Assembly: GCF_022662475.1 (NCBI RefSeq)
Contig: NZ_JAKNQQ010000001.1
Location: forward strand, 372,001-436,000
Length of the DNA: 64,000 bases
Reading direction: 5' to 3'
From: Sphingomonas sp. TREG-RG-20F-R18-01
Lineage (GTDB): Bacteria; Pseudomonadota; Alphaproteobacteria; Sphingomonadales; Sphingomonadaceae
The translations under genes were made by a program, and so were the position numbers. Shown piece after piece: positions 7,090-14,909 of this stretch (positions within the stretch are counted from its first letter, which is position 1; every line of letters starts with the position of its first letter). A model generated the notes under the pieces. That model was not told where the DNA came from, searched no databases, and saw only the letters and a list, made by a program, of their open reading frames with translations.

Positions 7090-9324
7090 TCACTTCGTCG
7101 GCTTGTCCTTCACGTTCCGATCGAGGAACGTCAGGATCGTCCCCCACAGATGCTCGCTGATCCCCGGCCCGCCGACACGGTGGGTATAGCCCGGGTAGAA
7201 CATCATCTCGAACGGCGTCGCGGTCGCCTGCATCCGTGCGGCGAACGCGGTCGAGTTGGTGAAGACGACATTGTCGTCCGCCATCCCGTGGATCAGCAGC
7301 AGCGGGTCCTTGATCGCAGGCGCCTTCCCCAGCGCGTCCGACGCGACATACGCCTGTTTGTCCGCGACCGGCGAGCCCATGTAGCGCTCGGTATAATGGG
7401 TGTCATATTGCTCCCATTGCGTCACCGGCGCGCCCGATACGCCCGCCGCATAGACCCCCGGGTTCGCCTCGAGCATCTTGAGCGTCATGTAACCGCCGTA
7501 CGACCAGCCATAGATCGCCACCTTGGATGGATCGACGAACGGCTGGCTCTTGATGAACTTCGCCCCCGCCAGCTGATCGGCGACCTCGACCGTCCCCATC
7601 GCGCGGTAGATGTGATCCTCGAACGCCTTGCCGCGATTGTACGAGCCGCGATTGTCGATCTGGAAATAGATATAGCCGTGCTGCACGAGATACTGCGGCA
7701 ACGCCCCGCCCCACCCGCGCGTGACCTGCTGACCGGTGCCGGGGCCGCCGTAATGCTGGAAAAAGACGGGGTATTTCTTCCCCGGCTCGAGCGGCGGGGT
7801 GATCATCTCATAATAGAGATCGGTCCCGTCCTCGGCCTTGATCGTGCCGAACTTGGTCTGCTGGTGGCTCGCGAGATATGGGTAATAGGGATGCCCCGGG
7901 ACCACCGCATTCTCGTTGATCCACGACAGCCGCTTGCCGGTCGCATCCGCCAGATAGACTTGCGTCGGCTGCGTCGGGCTCGAGCGCGAGACGATCATCC
8001 GCGTCGCGGCTTCGTCCATCGTGCCGTTGTTCCACCAGCCGGCTTCGGTCAGCCGTGTGATCTGGTTCGGATGCGCGATGTCGACCGAATAGAGATGCTG
8101 CTCGAGCACGCCATCCTTGTTGCCGGTGAAGAACAGCCGCCCCTTGGCTTCGTCCACGCCGAGCAGGGATTGTACGACCCAGTCGCCCTTGGTCAGCGCG
8201 GTCCACTTGCCGCTCGCGAAGCGGTAGAGGTGGCCGAAGCCGGTCCGCTCCGAGCGCCAGATCAAGCTCCCGTCCTTCATCGGTCGATAGGCGTCGGACA
8301 GGTTGAGCCAGCTGCGCGTGCCCGATTTCTCGGTGAACAGGACGGTCGCCTTGCCCGTCGCCGGATCGACGCGAAGCATGTCGAGCGTCTTCTGGTCGCG
8401 GCTCTCGCGCTGGACGAGCAACGCGCTGCCATCGGGCGTCCAGTCGACGCGGGCAAGATAGATGTCGGGATTGGTGCCAAGGTCGACCTTCACCTTCCCC
8501 GACCCGTCCGCCTTCATCACATACAAGGCGACCGCGACGTTGGGCGTTCCCGCGGCGGGATACCGCTGGTCATAGACCTTGGTCCCGTTCGCGCCGATCG
8601 CCGCACGCGTGACCACGCCGACCGGGGCCTCGTCGAACCGCTCGACCGCGATGTGGCTGTCCTGCGGGGACCACCAGTATCCGGTGCGGCGGTCCATTTC
8701 CTCCTGAGCGACGAACTCCGCCTCGCCCCAGTGCACCGTCCCGCCGCCATCGCTGCTGACGGGACGCGCATCGCCGCCGCCGAGCGGCTGGACGAAGAGG
8801 TTCTGCCCCCGCACGAAGCTGACGAAGCCGCCCTTGGGGCTGATGACCGGATTGAGCGCGCCGTCGCCCGGCGCATTGGTCAGCCGCCGCGTGGCGCCGT
8901 CGAGGCCCGCCAGATACAGGTCGCCGTCGATCGGCACGAGGATCGTCTTGCCATCGGGGGCCCAGTCATAGGTCACGATGCCCTTCGACCCGGCGATACG
9001 TGCGCGTTCGCGCTGCATCTTCTCGGCCTCGGACAGTTCCGCGCCCGAGCCGACCTTCTTCGAATCGACCAGCATCCGCTCCTGCCCGGTGCGCGTGTCG
9101 CGCGCCCACAGGTCGAACCGCTCCTTCTCGTCGGCACGCGGGCGCAGCGACGTCAGCAACGTCCCATCGGGCGAGAGCTTGACGCCGCGCGGCTGGACGC
9201 CCGACAGATCGGGGCTGCCGAACACAGCCTTCAGCGTCAATTGGGTAGGGGCAGGATCAGCAGCCATCGCAGGTACCGCCACACAGGCGAGCATCACGCC
9301 CGCAAAAGCCCAAGTCGCCCGCAT
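7090..9324 (-). CDS. S9-family prolyl oligopeptidase / dipeptidyl peptidase IV-like
   Basis: 744 residues with a signal peptide (about 1-21, ending VPAMA), so it should act in the periplasm or outside the cell. The first ~480 residues resemble the DPP-IV beta-propeller, including the motif EEMDRRTGYWW that carries the N-terminus-binding glutamates. The C-terminal hydrolase domain has the nucleophile elbow GWSYGG (Ser608), an Asp in HGMADDNV and a His in YPGYTHRV. It probably releases X-Pro dipeptides. GGAG lies just upstream of the ATG. Confidence 0.93.
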   Translation of the reverse strand: MRATWAFAGVMLACVAVPAMAADPAPTQLTLKAVFGSPDLSGVQPRGVKLSPDGTLLTSLRPRADEKERFDLWARDTRTGQERMLVDSKKVGSGAELSEAEKMQRERARIAGSKGIVTYDWAPDGKTILVPIDGDLYLAGLDGATRRLTNAPGDGALNPVISPKGGFVSFVRGQNLFVQPLGGGDARPVSSDGGGTVHWGEAEFVAQEEMDRRTGYWWSPQDSHIAVERFDEAPVGVVTRAAIGANGTKVYDQRYPAAGTPNVAVALYVMKADGSGKVKVDLGTNPDIYLARVDWTPDGSALLVQRESRDQKTLDMLRVDPATGKATVLFTEKSGTRSWLNLSDAYRPMKDGSLIWRSERTGFGHLYRFASGKWTALTKGDWVVQSLLGVDEAKGRLFFTGNKDGVLEQHLYSVDIAHPNQITRLTEAGWWNNGTMDEAATRMIVSRSSPTQPTQVYLADATGKRLSWINENAVVPGHPYYPYLASHQQTKFGTIKAEDGTDLYYEMITPPLEPGKKYPVFFQHYGGPGTGQQVTRGWGGALPQYLVQHGYIYFQIDNRGSYNRGKAFEDHIYRAMGTVEVADQLAGAKFIKSQPFVDPSKVAIYGWSYGGYMTLKMLEANPGVYAAGVSGAPVTQWEQYDTHYTERYMGSPVADKQAYVASDALGKAPAIKDPLLLIHGMADDNVVFTNSTAFAARMQATATPFEMMFYPGYTHRVGGPGISEHLWGTILTFLDRNVKDKPTK

Positions 9325-9417
9325 CCCGCATCTCCGCTCTCTCGATTGCCCGGCCCGACGATCGCGGGCGTTGCGGGCTTATCGCGACGCCGGCGGCTTG
9401 CGTAAAGGCCCTTGGCG

Positions 9418-10773
9418 TCAGGCGATTGCGCCGGCCCCTGTCCGGACATGGCGCCATTGCAACGCGCGCCGCTCGATCAGCGAACGCCACGCCCATTCGA
9501 CCGGGGCGATCCGGAACCAGCGCATCCACAGGTTCGCGCCGATCAGCAGCACGCCGTTGACCAGGATCGCAGTCAGCATGAGGCCCGCCCAACTCATTCT
9601 GCCGTACCAGGCGAGCATGAACGGAGGGTACAGCACCCACAGACAGATCAGCGTCTGCGCGACATAGATCGACAAGGCCGTCCGCCCCGCTGCGGTGAAT
9701 GGCCGCAACAGCGTCGCCCCCAGCGCGGTGGTGACGAGCAGATTGACCAACCCGACATGCCCCAGCGTCATCGCCAGCCGTGCGACTTCGCTAGTCGCCA
9801 TGCTGATCTGCGGCGCGGCGGTAAAACGCGTGCCCTCATACGCTTCGAGCAGGCGCAACGGGACCCCGATCGCATAGGCCGCACCCGTCATCACCCCGTA
9901 GAATCGCACCGATCGCAAACCCTGCAGGACGCCGAGCCGAAACAGCCCCGCGCCGATCAGCATCGTCGCAGCAGCCTCCCATACGAACAGAAGTTCGAAC
10001 CCCTGTTCCTCCATATACCTGAAAGTACCCCATTGCTGCGCCGCCCAGGTCGCGAACGTCCCCGTACGCGCCTTGTCCTCGGCGACGATCCGGGCTCTGC
10101 TATCGCGCTTCAGCGTCGCGCGTTGCTTCCGCTGCTCCGCTTGGTTGGCCAGCATCGCCTGGTCTTCGCGCGTCAGCGGCGCGTGCGCATCCCGGTGTTG
10201 CTCGACACGCTCCCGCGCGGACGCGTTGGTCCGGTCGACGCTGTAACTCATGCCGCCGCCGATCAGGAAGAACATGGCCATGCTCGATCCCAGAAACAGC
10301 AGCGCGCGCGGGCGCAACTCGCGAAACAGGAACGCAACGAGAGCGGCGAGCCCATAGGTGTGCAGGATATCGCCGGGCCACAGCAGCACGAAGACGTGCA
10401 CCAGGCCGAACAGGAACAGGATGACGTTGCGCGTGAAGTATCGCCGCAGCACCACCGATTCGTCGGCCTGCCGCGCAAGCCGCTCGGTCAGGATCACCAT
10501 TCCCGCGCCGAACAGCATCTCCAGCATCCCGCGCGCCGTCCCCATCGCGAGCACTTCGCGGATCCACCAGACGATCTGATCCGGCATCGACCAGCCGAGA
10601 TGCCGAATATCGTCGAACGACGCAGTCATCGACTGGCCCATGTCGTTGATGTTCATGAACAGGATCCCGAGGATCGCGATCCCACGCAGCATGTCCAGCA
10701 CCGCGATCCGGGGCGCACCGTCCGGTTCGACGGAGATCGCGAGGGGGTCGACGGGACGGGGAAGCTGCGACAT
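9418..10773 (-). CDS. DUF418-domain polytopic membrane protein
   Basis: 451 residues from MSQLPRPVD. After a short cytoplasmic start comes the typical opening of this family, LDMLRGIAILGILFMNI, then about eight hydrophobic segments. A charged, probably cytoplasmic or periplasmic insert (rich in Arg, Glu and Gln, about residues 200-260) interrupts them. The C-terminal third is the DUF418 region. Function is unknown; the family is distantly like acyltransferase-3 membrane proteins. The start has AGGGA eight bases upstream. A longer open frame continues upstream through rplS but is only a shadow. Confidence 0.85.
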   Translation of the reverse strand: MSQLPRPVDPLAISVEPDGAPRIAVLDMLRGIAILGILFMNINDMGQSMTASFDDIRHLGWSMPDQIVWWIREVLAMGTARGMLEMLFGAGMVILTERLARQADESVVLRRYFTRNVILFLFGLVHVFVLLWPGDILHTYGLAALVAFLFRELRPRALLFLGSSMAMFFLIGGGMSYSVDRTNASARERVEQHRDAHAPLTREDQAMLANQAEQRKQRATLKRDSRARIVAEDKARTGTFATWAAQQWGTFRYMEEQGFELLFVWEAAATMLIGAGLFRLGVLQGLRSVRFYGVMTGAAYAIGVPLRLLEAYEGTRFTAAPQISMATSEVARLAMTLGHVGLVNLLVTTALGATLLRPFTAAGRTALSIYVAQTLICLWVLYPPFMLAWYGRMSWAGLMLTAILVNGVLLIGANLWMRWFRIAPVEWAWRSLIERRALQWRHVRTGAGAIA

Positions 10774-10880
10774 CGATGATCCCTCGGGTGGTTCGCCGCT
10801 CTTACCCGGAGGGCGTCGTGGTTGCACGATCAAGCGTGGGCATGCCGTCGCCCAACCTCGATGGCCATGCGATGCACACG

Positions 10881-10913
10881 AAAAAGGGCGCGGAGACGAT
10901 CGTCCCCGCGCCC
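10881..10913 (-). terminator. Rho-independent terminator after rplS
   Basis: Read on the minus strand: stem GGGCGCGG / CCGCGCCC with a 12-nt loop, then TTTTT. It lies 27 bp past the rplS stop and should end the trmD-rplS transcript. Confidence 0.85.
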
Positions 10914-10939
10914 TGATTCTTCCACAAAACGCGCCGAGC

Positions 10940-11332
10940 TTATTCGGCTGCGGCAGTGCCCTTTGCAGGACGCGTGTCGCGACGCTCTGCGATACGCGCC
11001 GACTTGCCGGTGCGGCCCCGCAGATAGTACAGCTTCGCACGACGCACCGCGCCCTTGCGGACGACGACGATGCTGTCGATGTTCGGCGAATACAGCGGGA
11101 AGACGCGCTCCACGCCCTCACCGAACGAAATCTTCCGTACGGTGAAGTTGCTGCCCATGCCCTTGTTCGACCGCGCGATGCACACGCCTTCGTAGTTCTG
11201 GACGCGGGTGCGCTCGCCTTCGACAACCTTCACGCCGACCTTGAGCGTATCGCCAGGGCGGAATTCGGGGATCTGCTTGGTTTCGAGAAACTTGGCAATG
11301 TTCTCGGCTTCGATCGTCTGGATGAGATTCAT
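10940..11332 (-). CDS. rplS: 50S ribosomal protein L19
   Basis: 130 residues, close to the usual length. Family segments seen: [28 protein letters not shown] and [13 protein letters not shown]19 sits at the 30S-50S interface. The ATG is one base after the trmD stop, so translation is likely coupled. A terminator follows. The order trmD-rplS is standard, but the rpsP-rimM half of the operon has been moved about 1.8 kb upstream. Confidence 0.97.
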   Translation of the reverse strand: MNLIQTIEAENIAKFLETKQIPEFRPGDTLKVGVKVVEGERTRVQNYEGVCIARSNKGMGSNFTVRKISFGEGVERVFPLYSPNIDSIVVVRKGAVRRAKLYYLRGRTGKSARIAERRDTRPAKGTAAAE

Positions 11333-11333
11333 C

Positions 11334-12065
11334 TCATGCGTCCTTCGTCTGTCGTCGCGCGCCAGAGGGCGGTTGGACCCGAGCACCCTCATGGCGCTCC
11401 CACAGATCCGGCCGCCGTAGCCGTGTATCGGTCTCGGCCATGTGCTTGCGCCATGCCGAAATCCTCGCATGATCCCCCGATCGCAACACTTCGGGGATCG
11501 TGCGCCCTTCCCATTCAAATGGTCGGGTGTACTGCGGATATTCGAGAAGGCCGCTTTCGAAGCTCTCGTCATCACCGCTAGAAGCCGCGCCCATTACGCC
11601 GGGAAGCAGCCGAATGCAAGCGTCGAGCAGCACCAGCGCGCCCATCTCGCCGCCCGACAGGATATAGTCGCCGATCGAGACTTCCTCGATGCCCCGCGCG
11701 TCGAAGATGCGTTCGTCGAACCCCTCGAACCGACCGCACAGGACGGTGACGCCGGGCCCCTGCGCGAGGTCACGGACGCGCGCCTGGGTGAGCGGGCGGC
11801 CGCGCGGGGTCATCGCGAGGATCGGCGCGCCGGTCGCGACGCTGTCGATCGCCGCGGCGAGGACGTCGGCCTTGAGCACCATCCCCGCGCCGCCACCTGC
11901 CGGGGTCTCGTCGACGGTGCGATGCTTATCGCTCGCGAAGTCGCGGATGTTGCGCGCGTCGAGCGACCATTTCCTCTCCCTCAATGCGCGCCCCGCGAGC
12001 GAAATGCCGAGCGGGCCGGGGAACATCTCGGGGTAGAGGGTGAGAACGGTGGCGGCGAAAGTCAT
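11334..12065 (-). CDS. trmD: tRNA (guanine-37-N1)-methyltransferase
   Basis: SPOUT-family enzyme that methylates G37 of tRNAs reading CNN-type codons, which prevents frameshifting; generally essential. 243 residues from [20 protein letters not shown]. The knotted SAM-binding region is visible in [11 protein letters not shown] and [13 protein letters not shown]. The start chosen is the ATG that overlaps the stop of the upstream vapC by 4 nt (ATGA); a second ATG three codons earlier lies inside vapC. No separate promoter or strong ribosome site is visible, so expression seems tied to vapBC. Confidence 0.96.
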   Translation of the reverse strand: MTFAATVLTLYPEMFPGPLGISLAGRALRERKWSLDARNIRDFASDKHRTVDETPAGGGAGMVLKADVLAAAIDSVATGAPILAMTPRGRPLTQARVRDLAQGPGVTVLCGRFEGFDERIFDARGIEEVSIGDYILSGGEMGALVLLDACIRLLPGVMGAASSGDDESFESGLLEYPQYTRPFEWEGRTIPEVLRSGDHARISAWRKHMAETDTRLRRPDLWERHEGARVQPPSGARRQTKDA

Positions 12066-12451
12066 AGCGTCCAATTCTCTACGCGCAGGTCGGGGATGTC
12101 GGCGAAATGCCGCTGGTTGTTCGTGACCAATGTCAGCCCGAGCGCCATCGCATGCGCGCCGATCAATCGGTCGAAGCTGGTACGACGCATCCCCATCAGC
12201 CGCGCCAAAGCGCCATAGGCATTGGCGGCTGCACGATCAAAGTCGTGCAGCCGCAATGTTCCCACAAACCGATCTAGTCGCTCGTCATCCATCGGATCGG
12301 CGTCCTGCCCCTGCGCACCGACGCGCAACTCGGCCAGCGTGATCGACGATATTGCCAGACCCTTGCGATAATTCTCCCGCACGCGCTCCTTCAATGTAGC
12401 GCTTCGGGCGAGTGTGAAATCGAGGCAGGCGTTCGTATCGAGCAGATACAT
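12062..12451 (-). CDS. vapC: VapC-type PIN-domain toxin
   Basis: 129 residues and apparently intact. PIN residues in order: Asp in [11 protein letters not shown], Glu in [10 protein letters not shown], Asp in [11 protein letters not shown] and the closing motif LVTNNQRHF. VapC toxins are Mg-dependent RNases that cut tRNA or rRNA. The start is the ATG one base after the vapB stop; a longer frame upstream only overlaps vapB. The stop overlaps the trmD start (ATGA), so an RNA-directed toxin is translationally joined to an essential tRNA-modifying enzyme. Confidence 0.92.
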   Translation of the reverse strand: MYLLDTNACLDFTLARSATLKERVRENYRKGLAISSITLAELRVGAQGQDADPMDDERLDRFVGTLRLHDFDRAAANAYGALARLMGMRRTSFDRLIGAHAMALGLTLVTNNQRHFADIPDLRVENWTL

Positions 12452-12452
12452 G

Positions 12453-12725
12453 TCACGCGGCTCCGCTGTGCGACGGGGGCTTGCTCCAGTCCCGCTCATC
12501 TTGCTCGGTATCGCCGCGGCCCTCCGCCATGAAGCCCGGCGACATGCTGCCGTAAAGGCTCATCAGCACGTCCAGACTGTCACTTTCTCGCCAAAAGCTG
12601 AATTTGCCGTTGGCATGCGGCACGACAACCATGTCTTCACCCTCCGCAAAGCCCAGTGCCTTTGGCAACCTCAACGCGAGCGAGTTGCCGGATTTGAATA
12701 CCTTGGCCCGATATTCTTGTGCCAT
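12453..12725 (-). CDS. vapB: AbrB/MazE-type (swapped-hairpin) VapB antitoxin
   Basis: 90 residues. The N-terminus MAQEYRAKVFKSGNSLALRL is the typical AbrB-like DNA-binding strand pattern, here with ALRLPKAL following. The C-terminal half, about residues 50-90, is the toxin-binding tail. The ATG at 12725 has GGAG seven bases upstream; a TTG two codons earlier is less likely. It is followed by vapC with a 1-nt gap. Note that this antitoxin belongs to a different fold from the one at 4.8 kb, so the two loci are not recent copies. Confidence 0.9.
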   Translation of the reverse strand: MAQEYRAKVFKSGNSLALRLPKALGFAEGEDMVVVPHANGKFSFWRESDSLDVLMSLYGSMSPGFMAEGRGDTEQDERDWSKPPSHSGAA

Positions 12726-12736
12726 GCGCAATCTCC

Positions 12737-12757
12737 GTATGTACGTTACGTATATAC
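12737..12757 (-). promoter_or_regulatory. Palindromic operator/promoter region of vapBC-trmD-rplS
   Basis: A 21-bp near-perfect palindrome centred on TACGTTACGTA; arms GTATGTACGT and ACGTATATAC differ at one pair. It lies 12 bp upstream of the vapB ATG and is the AT-richest part of the 83-bp divergent region, so it is a candidate autorepression site. It also sits in front of the divergent oxidoreductase gene. Confidence 0.6.
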
Positions 12758-12808
12758 TGGCAGTGGGACGGTCAAGGAACGTTACGCTTGCGTACGCGTA
12801 TCGCTGCC

Positions 12809-13714
12809 ATGGACGACTGTATCATCATCGGCGCCGGCCCCGCCGGCCTTACCGCCGCGATCTATCTGACGCGGTTTCATTTGAAGATCCGGCTGTTCGA
12901 CTGTGGCAGCAGCCGCGCCGCGCTGATCCCGCGGACGCACAACCATGCGGGCTATCCCGGTGGTGTGAAGGGGACCGAGCTGTTGCGGCTGATGCTCGAC
13001 CAGGCCGAGGAATTCGGTGCGGTGCGCGAGGCCGCCGAGGTCACGGAGATCCGCCCGACCGGCGACGACTTCGAGGTTCGCGTCGGCGACCGCGTGTTCC
13101 CGACACGCTCGGTGCTGCTCGCGACCGGCGTCGTCAACATCCGCCCGGAGATGGACCGCGCCGTCCATGACGAAGCACTGGCACGCGGGCTGATCCGCTA
13201 TTGCCCGATCTGCGACGGCTATGAAGTCACCGACAAGCGCGTCGGGGTGATCGGCACCGGCGACCACGGAATGAAGGAAGCGCTGTTCCTGCGCGGCTAT
13301 ACCCGCGACGTCACGCTGATCGCGCCGGGCGCGCGGCACGAACTCGACGATGCGTGCCAGGCCAAGCTGCAAGAGGCGGGGATCGTCCATGTCGACGGTC
13401 CATGCTCGCCAATGCGGATCGAGGGGGAGGAGATGGTCGTGACGACGCCCGGCGGCGATCTGGCGTTCGACAGCGTCTATCCCGCGCTTGGCTCCACCAT
13501 CCGTTCCAAGCTCGCGGTGGCGGCGGGGGCACGTGCGACCGGCGAAGGGTGCCTCGAGGTCGACGATCACCAGCGCACCTCGATCCCTGGGCTGTTCGCG
13601 GCGGGGGATGTCGTGAAGGGGCTCGACCAGATCAGCCACGCGATGGGCGAAGCGGGCGTTGCCGCGACGACGATCCGTAATTTGCTGGATGAGCGGCGGC
13701 CGCTCTGGCGGTGA
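12809..13714 (+). CDS. Thioredoxin-reductase-like FAD/NAD(P)-dependent oxidoreductase
   Basis: 301 residues. FAD-binding GAGPAGLTAA lies at the N-terminus, the redox pair CPIC in the segment RYCPICDGYE, an NAD(P)-binding GxGxxG-like stretch (VIGTGDHGMKEA) just after, and the C-terminal FAD motif GLFAAGDV. This is the layout of low-molecular-weight thioredoxin reductases, but the active site is CPIC rather than CATC, so its partner may not be thioredoxin. It diverges from vapBC with 83 bp between the starts and lies inside the ribosomal cluster. Confidence 0.88.
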   Translation: MDDCIIIGAGPAGLTAAIYLTRFHLKIRLFDCGSSRAALIPRTHNHAGYPGGVKGTELLRLMLDQAEEFGAVREAAEVTEIRPTGDDFEVRVGDRVFPTRSVLLATGVVNIRPEMDRAVHDEALARGLIRYCPICDGYEVTDKRVGVIGTGDHGMKEALFLRGYTRDVTLIAPGARHELDDACQAKLQEAGIVHVDGPCSPMRIEGEEMVVTTPGGDLAFDSVYPALGSTIRSKLAVAAGARATGEGCLEVDDHQRTSIPGLFAAGDVVKGLDQISHAMGEAGVAATTIRNLLDERRPLWR

Positions 13715-13749
13715 TGTTTGATCGTCACCCCCGCACCCCAAAAGCAACC

Positions 13750-13839
13750 GTCATGCTGAACTTGTTTCAGCATCCAGCGTGCACCAGGCATAGTCAGGAC
13801 TCGTGGAGGGCTGGATCCTGAAACAAGTTCAGGATGACG
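13750..13839. repeat. Second-type inverted repeat (CTGAACTTGTTTCAG family)
   Basis: Left arm CGTCATGCTGAACTTGTTTC continuing into AGCATCCA; right arm TGGATCCTGAAACAAGTTCA continuing into GGATGACG. The arms are nearly complementary over 28 bp, with about 34 bp between. It lies between the convergent oxidoreductase and rimM genes and is unrelated in sequence to the CCCCGGCGAAGG family. It could fold into a hairpin at the 3' ends of both transcripts. Confidence 0.85.
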
Positions 13840-13903
13840 GCTGGGGTGAGGAATTGGCCGCCAAACCAGCAATCAAGGCCTAGGTAGACCCCGAACCGCC
13901 CGC

Positions 13904-14380
13904 TCAGACGATAAACGCCCCGTCCACCACCACGCGCTCCGCGTTCCACTCGGGAACCGCCTCGGCGTTCATCGGGATCATGAAGCGCTTCTTGTCGGGC
14001 CGCTCGATCTCGAGCACGTCGCCCGCGCCGAAATCGTCGATCGCGACGACATGGCCGAGTGCCTCACCCTCCAGCGACACCGCCGGCAGGCCGAGCAGGT
14101 CGGCGTGATAATATTCGCCCTCTTCCAAGGGCGGTAACGCAGAGCGCGGCACGGTCAGCTCGGTCCCGCGCATCGCCTCGGCGGCGTTGCGGTCGGTGAC
14201 TTCGGCGATCCGGGCGATCGCGCCGTTGCTGCCGGAGCGCACCGACTTGAGGGTCAGTGCGCCGCCGTTGAACGTCTTGTACTGCCCAAGATCCTCGGTG
14301 AAGACCTTGAGACGCACCTCCCCCGTGACGCCATGCGCGCCGATCACGACCGCGAGCGTGACGGGGGAGTCGCCGGACAT
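13904..14380 (-). CDS. rimM: 16S rRNA processing / 30S maturation factor RimM
   Basis: 158 residues. The N-terminal barrel opens VTLAVVIGAHGVTGEVRLK, the canonical RimM signature, and the C-terminal PRC-barrel domain begins near EEGEYYHADLLG. RimM assists assembly of the 30S head around S19. Its ATG overlaps the rpsP stop (TGATG). After rimM the usual trmD is missing; the next gene downstream on this strand is vapB, more than 1 kb away. Confidence 0.95.
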   Translation of the reverse strand: MSGDSPVTLAVVIGAHGVTGEVRLKVFTEDLGQYKTFNGGALTLKSVRSGSNGAIARIAEVTDRNAAEAMRGTELTVPRSALPPLEEGEYYHADLLGLPAVSLEGEALGHVVAIDDFGAGDVLEIERPDKKRFMIPMNAEAVPEWNAERVVVDGAFIV

Positions 14381-14847
14381 CAGCCTTCTGCCGGTGCCGA
14401 AGCGCTCTCGCCTTCGTTGACGGCATCGTCGGTCGCTTCGGCGGCAGGCGCAGGCGCTGCGGCTGCTTCAGCGGCGGCTGCCGCTGCTGCTGCCTTTGCC
14501 TCTTCGGCGTCGGCGAGCTTCTTCTCACGCTCTTCCGCGCGCTCGACGGCCTTCTCGCCGGGCTTGCCCTTGTTCGGGTTGGTGCGCGCGGCGCGCTCAC
14601 GGATGCCAGCCACGTCGAGGAAGCGTGCGACACGATCGGTCGGCTGCGCGCCGACGCTCAGCCAATGCTTCGCGCGGTCCGCGTCGAGCACGATGCGCTT
14701 CTCGTCGTCCTTGGCGAGGAGCGGGTTGTACGTGCCCAGCTTCTCGATGAACTTGCCGTCGCGCGGGCTGCGCGCATCGGCAACGACGATGCGGTAATAC
14801 GGACGCTTCTTGGAGCCGCCACGCGACAGACGAATGCTGATTGCCAT
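14380..14847 (-). CDS. rpsP: 30S ribosomal protein S16 with long C-terminal extension
   Basis: 155 residues against about 80-90 in many bacteria. The first ~80 residues are the S16 core ([20 protein letters not shown]; then LGTYNPLL and [15 protein letters not shown]). The remainder is a charged then alanine-rich tail ([18 protein letters not shown]) ending in acidic residues. Such tails occur in related bacteria; no function is known. It is 62 bp downstream of ffh and probably co-transcribed with it. Confidence 0.96.
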   Translation of the reverse strand: MAISIRLSRGGSKKRPYYRIVVADARSPRDGKFIEKLGTYNPLLAKDDEKRIVLDADRAKHWLSVGAQPTDRVARFLDVAGIRERAARTNPNKGKPGEKAVERAEEREKKLADAEEAKAAAAAAAAEAAAAPAPAAEATDDAVNEGESASAPAEG

Positions 14848-14909
14848 TGTAGATTACTTCCTTCTTTTTCGGTCTTTGGTTTTGCCAGCGGCTTGCGGCC
14901 GCATGGCGA

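Noticed and set aside
6916..9405. 829-codon plus-strand reading frame opposite the S9 peptidase
   Set aside because: Arg/Asp/His-rich translation with no family signs; it is the mirror of a high-GC gene. The same holds for the long frames opposite the M2 peptidase (1565-3253), the GGDEF-EAL gene (16591-18867), cheA (33910-35883) and both M13 genes (53186-57282).
10774..11226. N-terminal extension of the DUF418 protein through rplS
   Set aside because: It overlaps the well-supported rplS gene and its terminator, and the family start LDMLRGIAILG follows soon after MSQLP.
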